Shown piece by piece: positions 1 through 8,233 of a stretch of DNA of 64,000 nucleotides. Each line of letters opens with the position of its first letter. Position 1 is the stretch's first letter. The notes beneath the pieces were generated by a model, which made no database searches, was not told the DNA's origin, and worked only from the letters and a program-made list of their open reading frames with translations. The stretch spans positions 248,001 to 312,000 of the forward strand of contig NZ_JBEYYO010000001.1 of NCBI RefSeq assembly GCF_040645615.1. Direction: 5' to 3'. A program made the translations under genes and the position numbers. The DNA is from Glycomyces sp040645615. Its GTDB lineage: Bacteria; Actinomycetota; Actinomycetes; Mycobacteriales; Micromonosporaceae.

Positions 1-1
1 G

Positions 2-970
2 GTCCGCAACCCCCACAAACTCTCCACCAAGGAGTCGGCCACCTGGGCCGGCGTCTACGTCGGCGCGGCATTGGCGTTCGGCGCGCTCATCTTCGTCACC
101 GAAGGGCCCACGTTCGGCGGGCAGTTCTACGCCGGCTACCTCACCGAGCTGGCGCTCTCGGTGGACAACCTCTTCGTGTTCCTCCTGATCATCCAGGCGT
201 TCCGCGTCCCCGACAAGCTCCAGTCGCGGGTGCTGCTGGTCGGCATCGTGCTGTCGATCGTGCTGCGCGGCGGGTTCATCGCGGTCGGCTCGGTGCTCAT
301 CGAGCGCTTCAGCTGGGTCTTCCTCATCTTCGGCGCGATCCTCATCTGGACCGCGTGGGGCCAGCTGCGTGAGAAGGGCGGCCCGGGCGAGGAGGTGCCG
401 CAGAACGGCTTCATGCGCTTCGCCGAGTCGAGGCTGCGTGTGGCCCCCGACTACGACGGCGGACGCCTGACCACCCGCATCGACGGCGTCAAGTTCGTGA
501 CCCCGCTGCTGCTGGCGATGCTCGCGATCGGCTCGACCGACATCCTGTTCGCACTGGACTCGATCCCGGCGATCTTCGGCCTGACGCAGGAGCCGTACCT
601 GGTCTTCACCGCCACGATCTTCGCCCTGATGGGCCTGCGGCAGCTGTACTTCCTGCTGGCGGCCCTGCTGAAGTCGCTGCGGTTCCTCTCGCTGGGCCTG
701 GCCGCGATCCTCGGCTGGATCGGGGTCAAGCTCGTGCTGCACGGCCTGCACGAGAACCAGCTGCCGTTCATCAACGGCGGCGAGCACATCGAGTCGATCC
801 CCGAGATCCCCACGCCGCTCTCGCTGGGCGTCATCGCCGGCGTGCTCACCGCGGTGATCGTCACCAACGGGATCCTCCTGCGCCGCGACGGCAAGACCTG
901 GCGCGAGCTCTTCGCCGAGGCCGAGAAGGAGCAGCACGTCCCGGCCAGCACCGGAGCCGACAAGCTCTAG
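2..970 (+). CDS. TerC family integral membrane protein (5' end outside window)
   Basis: The reading frame is open from position 2, so the protein enters from upstream; 322 residues are visible and the true start is missing. An in-frame TTG at 71 is not a credible start because conserved TerC sequence (HKLSTKESATWAGVYVG) precedes it. Both acidic membrane motifs of the family are present, SVDNLFVF and ALDSIPAIF, each placing an Asp in a helix, along with about seven hydrophobic segments. TerC proteins are linked to tellurite resistance and to metal (Mn) export or metalation of secreted proteins; the substrate here cannot be read. The C-terminal tail of about 25 residues is charged and cytoplasmic-looking. 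The gene ends at a strong hairpin shared with the convergent gene. Confidence 0.9.
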   Translation, partial: VRNPHKLSTKESATWAGVYVGAALAFGALIFVTEGPTFGGQFYAGYLTELALSVDNLFVFLLIIQAFRVPDKLQSRVLLVGIVLSIVLRGGFIAVGSVLIERFSWVFLIFGAILIWTAWGQLREKGGPGEEVPQNGFMRFAESRLRVAPDYDGGRLTTRIDGVKFVTPLLLAMLAIGSTDILFALDSIPAIFGLTQEPYLVFTATIFALMGLRQLYFLLAALLKSLRFLSLGLAAILGWIGVKLVLHGLHENQLPFINGGEHIESIPEIPTPLSLGVIAGVLTAVIVTNGILLRRDGKTWRELFAEAEKEQHVPASTGADKL

Positions 971-980
971 ACCACGAGAA

Positions 981-1010
981 ACGGCCCGCCCCTGGTGAGG
1001 GGCGGGCCGT
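981..1010. terminator. Bidirectional hairpin terminator between terC and the NlpC/P60 gene
   Basis: Perfect 12-bp stem, ACGGCCCGCCCC at 981-992 and its complement at 999-1010, with loop TGGTGA. It sits 10 bp after each of two convergent stop codons. There is no long T tract, as is usual in high-G+C actinomycetes. Confidence 0.8.
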
Positions 1011-1020
1011 CTTCGCGTCG

Positions 1021-1956
1021 CTAGGCCTTGAGGGTGATCCTCCGGCAGGTCTTGATCCTGGCCAGTTCGGAGTCCTTGATCGGCTCGACCACGACCTTGC
1101 CGTACACCGCCGAGGACAGGATCACCTCGGGCAGGTCGCTCTGGCTGCGTTCGGCCAGGATCGCGGGCGTGCGCGGGTCGCCGCCGTGGTCGAGGAACAC
1201 CAGGTCGCCCGGGTGCAGCTGGTCGAACTCGACGGCCTCGCCCGCCTCGACGAGCGCGTCGCCGAAGCGCGGCACGTCGATCCCCAACTGGCGGTAGACG
1301 ATCCAGATCAGCCCGGCCGCGTCGAGCCCGTAGGCGCTGACGCCGCCGTGCAGGTACGGGATCTCCAGGAGCTGGTGGGCGAGCTTGACCGCGTCGAGTC
1401 CGGCGGCGATGAGCGCCGTGGACGGGGTGCCCGGTTCGGTGGCGGGCTCGGCTGCCAGGTCGCGCTGGGGGACCCAGCCGGGCTGGCGCGGCCCGGGCAG
1501 GGCCACGGGGACCCAGCCCCGGTAGGGCTTGCCGACCACGCGCAGGCGCGTGCCGAGCGTGACCCCCGGGATCGACACGTCGCCGCCGGGTTCGTCGCGC
1601 ACGGCCGTCGCCGTGGCGCTCACCAGGTGCTCGGCGCCGCTGTTGTCGCTCTCGGCCGGGTGCGCGAGCTGGTCGACCGGCAGCCAGCCCCCGGTCTGCT
1701 GCGCGGGGCAGCGGACCTCGGCCCAGCCGTCTTCGATCTTGTCGACCTCGACGCGGGTGCCGAGGAGGCATTGGGTCCGCACGCGTCCTTTGAGGCCGTT
1801 CGCGCGGGTGTCGTTGGTGAGCCGGGCGACCCATTCGCGGATGGCGGAGGGGGAGCCCAGCGCGAGGCGGTCCTCGGGGCCCGGGGCGGAGGGCTGGGCC
1901 CAGAGGGTCGCGACGGCGACGGCGATCAACGCCGGCTGTCCAGGTGCGATCGGCAC
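1021..1956 (-). CDS. YkfC-like NlpC/P60 (C40) protein, catalytic residues lost
   Basis: 311 residues, GTG start with GGAGAG about 7 nt upstream and no signal peptide. The order is an SH3b domain (about 40-100), a second SH3b (about 110-170) and an NlpC/P60 fold (about 185-300), as in cytoplasmic YkfC-type gamma-D-glutamyl-diamino-acid endopeptidases that recycle murein peptides. The fold is recognisable from YLHGG, YGLDAAGLIWIVY, DVPRFGDA and HPGDLVFLD. However, the catalytic Cys of the usual DCSGL motif is Ala213 (codon at 1318-1320, reading DAAGL). The usual HVGIY segment reads RTPAILA, so the catalytic His is also absent, and the later HA motif reads SSA. I infer a non-catalytic peptide-binding or regulatory relative. 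It is not a recent pseudogene, since the frame is intact and the codon use normal. Confidence 0.8.
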   Translation of the reverse strand: MPIAPGQPALIAVAVATLWAQPSAPGPEDRLALGSPSAIREWVARLTNDTRANGLKGRVRTQCLLGTRVEVDKIEDGWAEVRCPAQQTGGWLPVDQLAHPAESDNSGAEHLVSATATAVRDEPGGDVSIPGVTLGTRLRVVGKPYRGWVPVALPGPRQPGWVPQRDLAAEPATEPGTPSTALIAAGLDAVKLAHQLLEIPYLHGGVSAYGLDAAGLIWIVYRQLGIDVPRFGDALVEAGEAVEFDQLHPGDLVFLDHGGDPRTPAILAERSQSDLPEVILSSAVYGKVVVEPIKDSELARIKTCRRITLKA

Positions 1957-2180
1957 GGTTGATTCTCTCCGGATGGTTCGGGCGGTTCGTCATTCGCAAC
2001 GCGCGCAGGGGGGATCTCCACCAGCCCGCCGCGTTCATCGCAGCACCGACCACCCACTGTAGCAAGTGTAGGCGGTTCGCGACGCTCCGGCCCGAGTATG
2101 ACTTCGGAAGGCGATACCGGTCAGTGAATGCCGAACCGGCCGAAAAAACGCTCCTGTGGCCCCTGTGGCAAGATCGCGCC

Positions 2181-3248
2181 ATGCCAGCTGTGAACGAGGC
2201 CCTCGGCCGACTCTCCGACGCCGCCGACGCCGGGTCCGCACCGGCCGCAGCCGACCTCGAAGCGGTCCTGGCCAGTACCGACGCCGAGCTGATGGACGTG
2301 GTGGCCGCGGCCGCGCGGCTTCGCTTCCGGCACTTCGGGAACACCGTGAAGCTCAACTACCTCGTGAACCTCAAGAGCGGGCTGTGCCCCGAGGACTGCG
2401 GCTACTGCTCGCAGCGCCTGGGCTCGAAGGCCGACGTGCTCAAGTACACGTGGCTGACCCCCGAGCAGGCCGCCGAGCAGGCCGCCGCCGGGGTCGCGGG
2501 CGGGGCCTCGCGGGTGTGTCTGGTCTCCTCCGGCCGCGGTCCGACCGACATGGACGTGGAGCGGGTCGGCAAGACCATCGCCGCGGTCAAGAACGCCGCG
2601 CCCGGGGTCGAGGTCTGCGCGTGCCTGGGGCTGCTCAAGGGCGGCCAGGCCGACCGGCTGGCCGAGCTCGGCGCCGACGCGTACAACCACAACCTGAACA
2701 CCTCTGAGGACACGTACGCGGAGATCTGCTCGACGCACACGTTCGCCGACCGCGTCGACACCGTCAACGCCGCGCAGGGGGCGGGCCTGTCGCCGTGCTC
2801 GGGCCTGATCGCGGGGATGGGCGAGGCCGACGCGGACCTGGTCTCGGTGGCCCTGGGCCTGCGGGACCTCGGGGTGGACTCGATCCCGGTGAACTTCCTG
2901 CTGCCCTTCGACGGCACGCCGCTCGAAGGCCGCTGGGACCTGACGCCGCAGCGGTGCCTGCGCATCCTGGCGATGGTCCGCCTCGCCAACCCGGCCGCGG
3001 AGGTCCGCCTCGCCGCCGGCCGCGAGGTCCACCTGCGGCAGGCGCAGGCGATCGCGCTCCAGATCGTCAACTCGATCTTCCTGGGGGACTACCTGACCAG
3101 CGAGGGCCAGGCCGCCAAGGACGACCTCGCCCTCATCGCCGACTGCGGCCTGGTCCCACTCGGCCTCGATTCGGCTCCGGAGGCGGTCAGGGAGACCGTC
3201 AAGCCCCGCAAGCGGGGAGCGGGCACCGAGGTGGCCCCGAACGCCTGA
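2181..3248 (+). CDS. bioB: Biotin synthase BioB
   Basis: 355 residues. It is a radical-SAM enzyme that inserts sulfur into dethiobiotin, the last step of biotin synthesis. The CxxxCxxC motif CPEDCGYC (Cys69, Cys73, Cys76) binds the 4Fe-4S cluster. The later YNHNLNTSE, SGLIAGMGE and NFLLPFDGTPL blocks are standard BioB. The frame stays open for 79 codons upstream, but ATG 2181 begins the conserved region and lies 6 nt after CAAGAT (2169-2174), which suggests a leaderless start; no Shine-Dalgarno is seen. The gene stands alone, with no other bio genes nearby. Confidence 0.93.
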   Translation: MPAVNEALGRLSDAADAGSAPAAADLEAVLASTDAELMDVVAAAARLRFRHFGNTVKLNYLVNLKSGLCPEDCGYCSQRLGSKADVLKYTWLTPEQAAEQAAAGVAGGASRVCLVSSGRGPTDMDVERVGKTIAAVKNAAPGVEVCACLGLLKGGQADRLAELGADAYNHNLNTSEDTYAEICSTHTFADRVDTVNAAQGAGLSPCSGLIAGMGEADADLVSVALGLRDLGVDSIPVNFLLPFDGTPLEGRWDLTPQRCLRILAMVRLANPAAEVRLAAGREVHLRQAQAIALQIVNSIFLGDYLTSEGQAAKDDLALIADCGLVPLGLDSAPEAVRETVKPRKRGAGTEVAPNA

Positions 3249-3315
3249 GGGCGCGACGCGGGGCTCGCGGGGGCCTTCGGGCGTGTCAGACGCGAGGTTC
3301 TTTCTTCGCATGTCC

Positions 3316-3332
3316 GACATTTACGAAATGTC
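3316..3332. repeat. 17-bp inverted repeat downstream of bioB
   Basis: GACATTT-ACG-AAATGTC, two perfect 7-bp arms 68 bp after the bioB stop and 64 bp before the end of the convergent lacI gene. The neighbouring bases also form TGTC-C-GACA. It could be a weak terminator stem or a protein site. The A+T-rich arms are unusual for this genome. Confidence 0.3.
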
Positions 3333-3395
3333 CCAAACAAAGGCCCCCTCGTCAACCAAACTACGTCGAGGGTCCGACAGTGAATCAGGCTCGCT

Positions 3396-4421
3396 TCACT
3401 TCGGGTCGTAGGCCGCTGTGGACTCCCGGACCACCAGTTCCGTTGCCAGTTCCAGGCGCGGCGAGTCGATCTCGTTGCCCGAGGCCATCTCCAGGACCGT
3501 GCGGGCCGCGAGGGCTCCCATCTCGGCGAGTGGTTGGCGCACCGTCGTCAGCGGCGGCGAGGTCCAGCGCGACTCGGGGAGGTCGTCGAAGCCGACGACG
3601 CTCACGTGCTCGGGGATGCGCAGGCCCGCTTGGCGGATCGCCTCGTACGCGCCGAAGGCCATCTGGTCCGAGGACGCGAAGATCGCGGTGGGCGGCTCGG
3701 GCAGCGCCATGAGCGCCGCGGCGGCGTCGAAGCCCGACTGGTGGTAGAAGTCCCCGTCGAAGACCAGGCCGGAGTCGAAGGCGAGACCGGCCGACTCCAG
3801 TGCGGCCCGGTAACCGTCGAAGCGCGCCCGCGAGCACAGCACCTGCTTGGGGCCGTGGATGAACCCGATCCGCCGGTGTCCCAGCGAGATCAGGTGCTCG
3901 GTGGCCGCGAGGCCCCCGGCCCAGTTCGTGGCCCCGATCGCCGGGGCGTCCATCGTCGGCCCGCCCGAGGGGTCGAGCACGACCAGCGGCACCCCGAGGT
4001 GCCGCAGCTGCTCCAGGATCGGCGACGCGAGCTGCGAGATCACCAGGATCACGCCGTCGGAGGCCCTGGTACGCAGGTTGTCGAGCCACTGCTCGGTGGA
4101 GGCCCGGCGGCGGTGGACCGCCGAGACGACCGTGCCGACGCCCGCCGCGTGGGCCGCGTCCTCGACCCCGCGGATGATCTCGACGGCCCACGGGCTGTCG
4201 AGCTCGTTGAACACCAGGTCGACCAGGCGCGCGCGGCTGGTCGTGCGGGTGGAGCGGCGCCGCTGGTACCCGCGCTCGTTGAGCAGCTCCTCGACGCGCT
4301 TGCGGGTCTCGGGGGCGACGTCCGAGCGGCCGTTGATGACCCGCGAGACCGTGGGCACGCTGACGCCCGCCTCGTCGGCGATGGCGCGGATCGTGATGCG
4401 CCCGTGTTCGGCTTCGCTCAA
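3396..4421 (-). CDS. LacI family transcriptional regulator (sugar island 1)
   Basis: 341 residues. The chosen start is TTG at 4421, preceded by AGGAGG with 4-nt spacing. The frame runs on upstream, but that part is unrelated to the family. The N-terminal HTH reads TIRAIADEAGVSVPTVSRVI (about 10-30). The periplasmic-binding-like sensor follows (about 65-341), with GHRRIGFIHGP and VVGFDDLPESRW typical of the family. After NERGYQRR the canonical hinge-helix motif (AARxL) is missing. The gene is divergent from the GH3 glycosidase, with 295 bp between them, so it is probably its repressor and autoregulated. The inducing sugar is not known. Confidence 0.9.
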   Translation of the reverse strand: MSEAEHGRITIRAIADEAGVSVPTVSRVINGRSDVAPETRKRVEELLNERGYQRRRSTRTTSRARLVDLVFNELDSPWAVEIIRGVEDAAHAAGVGTVVSAVHRRRASTEQWLDNLRTRASDGVILVISQLASPILEQLRHLGVPLVVLDPSGGPTMDAPAIGATNWAGGLAATEHLISLGHRRIGFIHGPKQVLCSRARFDGYRAALESAGLAFDSGLVFDGDFYHQSGFDAAAALMALPEPPTAIFASSDQMAFGAYEAIRQAGLRIPEHVSVVGFDDLPESRWTSPPLTTVRQPLAEMGALAARTVLEMASGNEIDSPRLELATELVVRESTAAYDPK

Positions 4422-4473
4422 GGGTCCTCCTGCTGCTTCGGTCCGTCGCACCGCGAGCCTCGGTCGCAGGGGT

Positions 4474-4493
4474 GCACTACCCAACGGTAGTGC
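4474..4493. promoter_or_regulatory. Inverted repeat in the leader of the lacI gene
   Basis: GCACTACC-CAAC-GGTAGTGC, perfect 8-bp arms. On the minus strand it begins about 6 nt after a possible -10 box TATAGG (4504-4499), so it would lie at the transcript's 5' end. It could be an operator or an RNA hairpin. Confidence 0.35.
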
Positions 4494-4534
4494 GGACATC
4501 CTATAGCCGCCGGTCCGGGCTCCCGGATTCCGTC

Positions 4535-4545
4535 CGAAAGTTTCG
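4535..4545. promoter_or_regulatory. CGAAA-G-TTTCG operator in the lacI/GH3 intergenic region
   Basis: Perfect 11-bp odd inverted repeat CGAAA-G-TTTCG. It has the same design as the repeats at 44312, 54200 and 54394 in the xylan locus. It fits a BxlR/XlnR-like LacI operator and could be bound by the adjacent regulator or by one of the two distant paralogues. Confidence 0.55.
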
Positions 4546-4594
4546 AAGAACCCGCCTTCTTCCATCACCTTGGCAAACGCATCCCACCGAAAAA

Positions 4595-4662
4595 TTGACG
4601 CTAGATGTGGACGGTCATCAATGTTATGGTGTGCAAACCTGTATCGAAAACGATCAGATAAT
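4595..4662 (+). promoter_or_regulatory. Putative GH3 promoter region with inverted repeat
   Basis: TTGACG at 4595-4600 is a -35-like box with only a weak -10 (CAATGT, 4619-4624). Further down, ATCG-AAAA-CGAT (4643-4654) is a 12-bp element with 4-bp perfect arms. It directly precedes GATAAT (4657-4662), a better -10. The GH3 ATG is 54 bp further on. The start site cannot be fixed by eye. Confidence 0.35.
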
Positions 4663-4716
4663 TCTCGGAAACTATCGGCCCGCTTCTGCTCCGGCGGGCC
4701 GCTTGAGTGGAGCAGC

Positions 4717-7032
4717 ATGCACACCGACACCCCCGCGGAGGCAGCCGAGCGCGCCGCCGGTCTGGTCAAGCGGATGACCCTCGAAGAGAAGTGCGCGCAG
4801 CTGTCGAGCCTGTGGCTCGGGGTCGACGCCGACGCCGGGGACATGGCCCCCCATCAGAGCGAACAGGCCGGCAGCGCCACCGGCATCGAGGCCGCCGCCC
4901 ACGGTCTCGGCCAGCTCACCCGCCCGTTCGGCTCGGCCCGCGTGGACGCCGCCGAAGGGGCCGCCCGCCTCGCCGCGCTCCAGCGCCGCATCCGCTCCTC
5001 CAGCCGCTTCGGCATCGCCGCGCTCGCCCACGAGGAGTGCCTGACCGGCTTCATGGCCCACGGCGCCACGATCTTCCCCACCGCCCTCGCCTGGGGCGCG
5101 ACCTTCGACCCCGACCTCATCGGCGAGATGGCCCGCCGCATCGGCGCCTCCATGCGCGGCGTGGGCGTCCACCAGGGCCTCGCCCCGGTCCTCGACGTCG
5201 TGGCCGACTCCCGCTGGGGCCGAACCGAAGAGACCATGGGGGAGGACCCCTATCTCAACGGCTCGCTCGCCACCGCCTACGTCGCGGGCCTCCAGGACGC
5301 AGGGATCGTGGCCACCCTCAAGCACTTCGCCGGGTACTCCGCCTCCCACGCCGCCCGCAACTTCGGGCCCGTCTACATGGGACCGCGCCAGTTCGCCGAG
5401 ACCTACCTGACCCCCTTCGAGATGGCGGTGCGCATCGGCCGCGCCCAATCGGTCATGGCCTCCTACGCGGCCCACGACGGCGTCCCCGCCCACGCCGACC
5501 CCCGCCTCCTCCAAGGCGTCCTGCGCGACGAGTGGGGCTTCGAGGGCACCGTGGTGGCCGACTACTTCGGCGTCAACTTCCTCAACTCCCTCCACGGCAT
5601 CGCCGCCGACCGCTCCGACGCCGCCGTGCTCGCCCTCGCCGGAGGCGTGGACGTCGAACTGCCCAACATGGACTGCTACGGCGCCCCGCTGCTGTCCGCC
5701 GTGGCCGCCGGGCAGATCGAGGAGGACGTGATCGACCGCGCCGTCGAACGCGTCCTGACCCAGAAGATCGGCCTGGGCCTGCTCGACGAGCTCCCCGAAG
5801 CCCCGACCGAGGTCGACCTCGACCCGCCCGAGAACCGCGCTCTGGCCGCCGAGATCGCCCGCAAGTCCATCGTGCTGCTCGCCAACGACGGCACGCTCCC
5901 GCTCGCCGCCCCCGCCAAGGTCGCGCTCGTCGGGCCCGTCGCCGACGACAAGGCCGTCATGCTCGGCTGCTACGCGTTCCCCAACCACCACGGCCGCAAC
6001 GACGCCGACGCGATCGACGCCGACGACCCCTACCCGCACGTCGACATGGGCGTGTCCATCGCGACCCTCGCCGAACGCCTCAAAGCCGACCTCGCGGGCT
6101 CCCTCATCGAGCACGTCGCCGGAGGCACCGTCCTCGAAGCGACCGACGCCGAGATCGCCCAGGCCGCGAACGCCGCCGCCGCCGCCGACCTCGCGATCAT
6201 CGCCGTCGGCGACCGCTCGGGCCTGTTCGGGCGCGGCACCTCCGGCGAAGGCTGCGACGCCCCCAGCCACGCCCTGCCGGGCCGCCAGCCCGAGCTCCTC
6301 GAAGCGGTCCTCGACTCCGGCACCCCGGTCGTGGTCGTGGTGATCTCGGGCCGCCCCTACGCCCTCGGCACCGCCCCCGAGCGGGCCGCTGCCATCGTGC
6401 AGGCCTTCCTGCCCGGACAGGAGGGCGCGAGCGCGATCAGCGCGGTCCTCACCGGAGCGTCCGAACCCGAAGGCCGCCTGCCCGCGAGCGTCCCGGCCCG
6501 CCCCGATTCACCTCCCGCGACCTACCTCGCACCCTCACTGGCCCGCCGCTCCTCGGTCTCCACGGTCGACCCGACCGCCGCGTACGCGTTCGGCCACGGC
6601 CGCTCCTACACCCGCTTCGACTGGGCCCCGGCCGAGCTCGTCTCGGGCCCCGAAGTGGGCCCCGAAGGCACCGTCGAGGTCGCCGTCCGAATCACCAACG
6701 CCGGGGACCGCCCCGGGACCGAGGTCGTGCAGCTCTACCTGCACGATCCTGTGGCGACCACGGTCCGGCCCGTGCAGCGCCTGGTCGGCTTCGCGCGCCT
6801 CTGGCTCGAACCGGGCCGAAGCGGCGAGGTCCGCTTCGCGATGCCGGCCTGCATGGCCGCGTTCGTCGGCGCGGACGGGAGCTGGGTCGTGGAGTCCGGC
6901 GCGCTCGAACTGCGACTCGCCCGCTCGGCCGCCGACACCGAATCGGCGGTGACGGTGCAGGTCACCGAGCCGCGCTGCCTCGAACCGGGCACCCGTGCGC
7001 TGACGACTCGGACGCAGATCACACTCGGCTAG
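4717..7032 (+). CDS. Glycoside hydrolase family 3 beta-glycosidase
   Basis: 771 residues from ATG 4717, the first Met before the conserved RMTLEEKCAQLS; there is no signal peptide, so it acts on imported oligosaccharides. The GH3 N-terminal TIM-barrel domain (about 20-330) has GRTEETMGEDPYL, KHFAGYS and the nucleophile motif VVADYFG (Asp). The alpha/beta sandwich domain (about 360-570) contains KSIVLLAND and GEGCDAPSHALPGRQ. The C-terminal fibronectin-like domain (about 650-750) has TNAGDRPGTEVVQLYLHD. The substrate may be a beta-glucoside or beta-xyloside and the sequence does not decide it. The gene is divergent from a LacI repressor and followed by a three-gene operon of sugar-acid or modified-sugar metabolism. 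Confidence 0.9.
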   Translation: MHTDTPAEAAERAAGLVKRMTLEEKCAQLSSLWLGVDADAGDMAPHQSEQAGSATGIEAAAHGLGQLTRPFGSARVDAAEGAARLAALQRRIRSSSRFGIAALAHEECLTGFMAHGATIFPTALAWGATFDPDLIGEMARRIGASMRGVGVHQGLAPVLDVVADSRWGRTEETMGEDPYLNGSLATAYVAGLQDAGIVATLKHFAGYSASHAARNFGPVYMGPRQFAETYLTPFEMAVRIGRAQSVMASYAAHDGVPAHADPRLLQGVLRDEWGFEGTVVADYFGVNFLNSLHGIAADRSDAAVLALAGGVDVELPNMDCYGAPLLSAVAAGQIEEDVIDRAVERVLTQKIGLGLLDELPEAPTEVDLDPPENRALAAEIARKSIVLLANDGTLPLAAPAKVALVGPVADDKAVMLGCYAFPNHHGRNDADAIDADDPYPHVDMGVSIATLAERLKADLAGSLIEHVAGGTVLEATDAEIAQAANAAAAADLAIIAVGDRSGLFGRGTSGEGCDAPSHALPGRQPELLEAVLDSGTPVVVVVISGRPYALGTAPERAAAIVQAFLPGQEGASAISAVLTGASEPEGRLPASVPARPDSPPATYLAPSLARRSSVSTVDPTAAYAFGHGRSYTRFDWAPAELVSGPEVGPEGTVEVAVRITNAGDRPGTEVVQLYLHDPVATTVRPVQRLVGFARLWLEPGRSGEVRFAMPACMAAFVGADGSWVVESGALELRLARSAADTESAVTVQVTEPRCLEPGTRALTTRTQITLG

Positions 7033-7060
7033 CGGGTCGGTTAGTATGGCCCGAGACGCT

Positions 7061-7074
7061 GGAAACCGCTTACA
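7061..7074. promoter_or_regulatory. Possible LacI-type operator before the Gfo/Idh operon
   Basis: GGAAACCGCTTACA, an imperfect even-centred palindrome with a central CG. It lies 27-40 bp before the GTG start of the dehydrogenase and just after a possible -10 box (TTAGTAT, 7041-7047). It resembles classical LacI operators but is only partly symmetric. Confidence 0.3.
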
Positions 7075-7100
7075 AATCCTCCGCTCCGAAGGAGTCCACC

Positions 7101-8198
7101 GTGTCCTCCACCCACCGCCTCGCCATCGTCGGCACCGGCGGCATCGCCCACCTCCACGCGGACGAGCTGCGCAAGCACGTCCCCGACCGGATCGAGCTGG
7201 TGGCGGCGGTCGACCCCGACGCCTCGCGGCTCGAATCGTTCAAGGACAAGTTCGGCGTCGCCCGCGGCTACACCTCGATCGAAGACCTCCTCGCGAACGA
7301 GGAGCTCGACCTGGTCGACCTGTGCACCCCGCCCGTGCTCCACGCCCCCGGCGCCATCGCGGCCCTCGAAGCGGGCGTCGGCGTCGTGTGCGAGAAGCCT
7401 CCGGCCCTCAGCCTGGAGGAGTTCGACCGCATCGCCGCCGCCTCGGCGGCCTCGAAGGGCGACTTCGCGGTCATCTCGCAGCACCGCTTCGGCTCCGCGG
7501 CCGAACGCGTGCGCAACATGATGGCCTCCGGCGTCCTCGGCCGCCTCGCCGTGGCCAAATGCGACACCCTCTGGTTCCGGCCCGAGGAGTACTTCGCGGT
7601 CGACTGGCGCGGCCGCTGGGAATCCGAAGGCGGCGGCCCCACCATGGGCCACGGCATCCACCAGATCGACACGCTCCTGTCGATCGTGGGCCCCTGGGCC
7701 GAAGTGGTCGCCACCGCGCACCGCCACCGCCGCACCACCAACACCGAGGACGTCTCGCACGCGATCGTCACCCTCGAGTCCGGCGCGTCCGTCGTCATCA
7801 CCAACTCGCTGCTCTCCCCGCGCGAGGTCTCCCAGATCCGCCTCGACTTCGACACGGCCACCGTGGAACTGGACCACCTCTACGGCTACGGCGACGACAA
7901 CTGGACCGTGCACCCGATCGAGTCGGCCGCCGAAGAGGTCGACCGGGCCTGGGCCGCCGAGCCCCGCGGCCGCGCCTCCGGCCACGGCGCCCAGTTCGCC
8001 CGCATCGCCGACGCCCTCGACGGCGGAGCCGAGCCGCCCGTCCCGCTCGCCGAATCCCGCCGCACCCTCGAACTGCTAGCCGCGATCTACGCCTCCGCGT
8101 TCACCGGCACCCGCGTCCGCGCCGGCGAGATCGACCCGACCTCACCGTTCTACCAGCGCATGAACGGCTCCGGCACCCCGTGGCCCGACCTCAAGTGA
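7101..8198 (+). CDS. Gfo/Idh/MocA family NAD(P)-dependent oxidoreductase
   Basis: 365 residues. GTG 7101 follows GAAGGAG with 6-nt spacing. The N-terminal Rossmann domain (VGTGGIAHLHADEL, then AAVDPD) binds NAD(P). The CEKPPALSLEEF segment carries the family EKP lysine. The C-terminal alpha/beta domain contains DWRGRWESEGGGPTMGHGIHQID, whose GHQID-type histidine is part of the active-site triad. Such enzymes oxidise or epimerise sugars, inositols or glycosides. It starts a tight operon with the DUF6807 protein (35-nt gap) and the cupin (4-nt overlap), so the three probably handle one sugar derivative released by the GH3 enzyme. Confidence 0.88.
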   Translation: MSSTHRLAIVGTGGIAHLHADELRKHVPDRIELVAAVDPDASRLESFKDKFGVARGYTSIEDLLANEELDLVDLCTPPVLHAPGAIAALEAGVGVVCEKPPALSLEEFDRIAAASAASKGDFAVISQHRFGSAAERVRNMMASGVLGRLAVAKCDTLWFRPEEYFAVDWRGRWESEGGGPTMGHGIHQIDTLLSIVGPWAEVVATAHRHRRTTNTEDVSHAIVTLESGASVVITNSLLSPREVSQIRLDFDTATVELDHLYGYGDDNWTVHPIESAAEEVDRAWAAEPRGRASGHGAQFARIADALDGGAEPPVPLAESRRTLELLAAIYASAFTGTRVRAGEIDPTSPFYQRMNGSGTPWPDLK

Positions 8199-8233
8199 CG
8201 ACCTCACCGACTACCCGAGTGGAGAGAACACCG

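Noticed and set aside
1944..2180. Upstream extension of BioB by 79 codons
   Set aside because: This part is not BioB-like, overlaps the start of the divergent gene, and ATG 2181 begins the conserved protein.
4672..6270. Minus-strand 532-codon frame opposite GH3
   Set aside because: Gly/Val/Asp/Glu-rich antisense shadow of a conserved GH3 domain.
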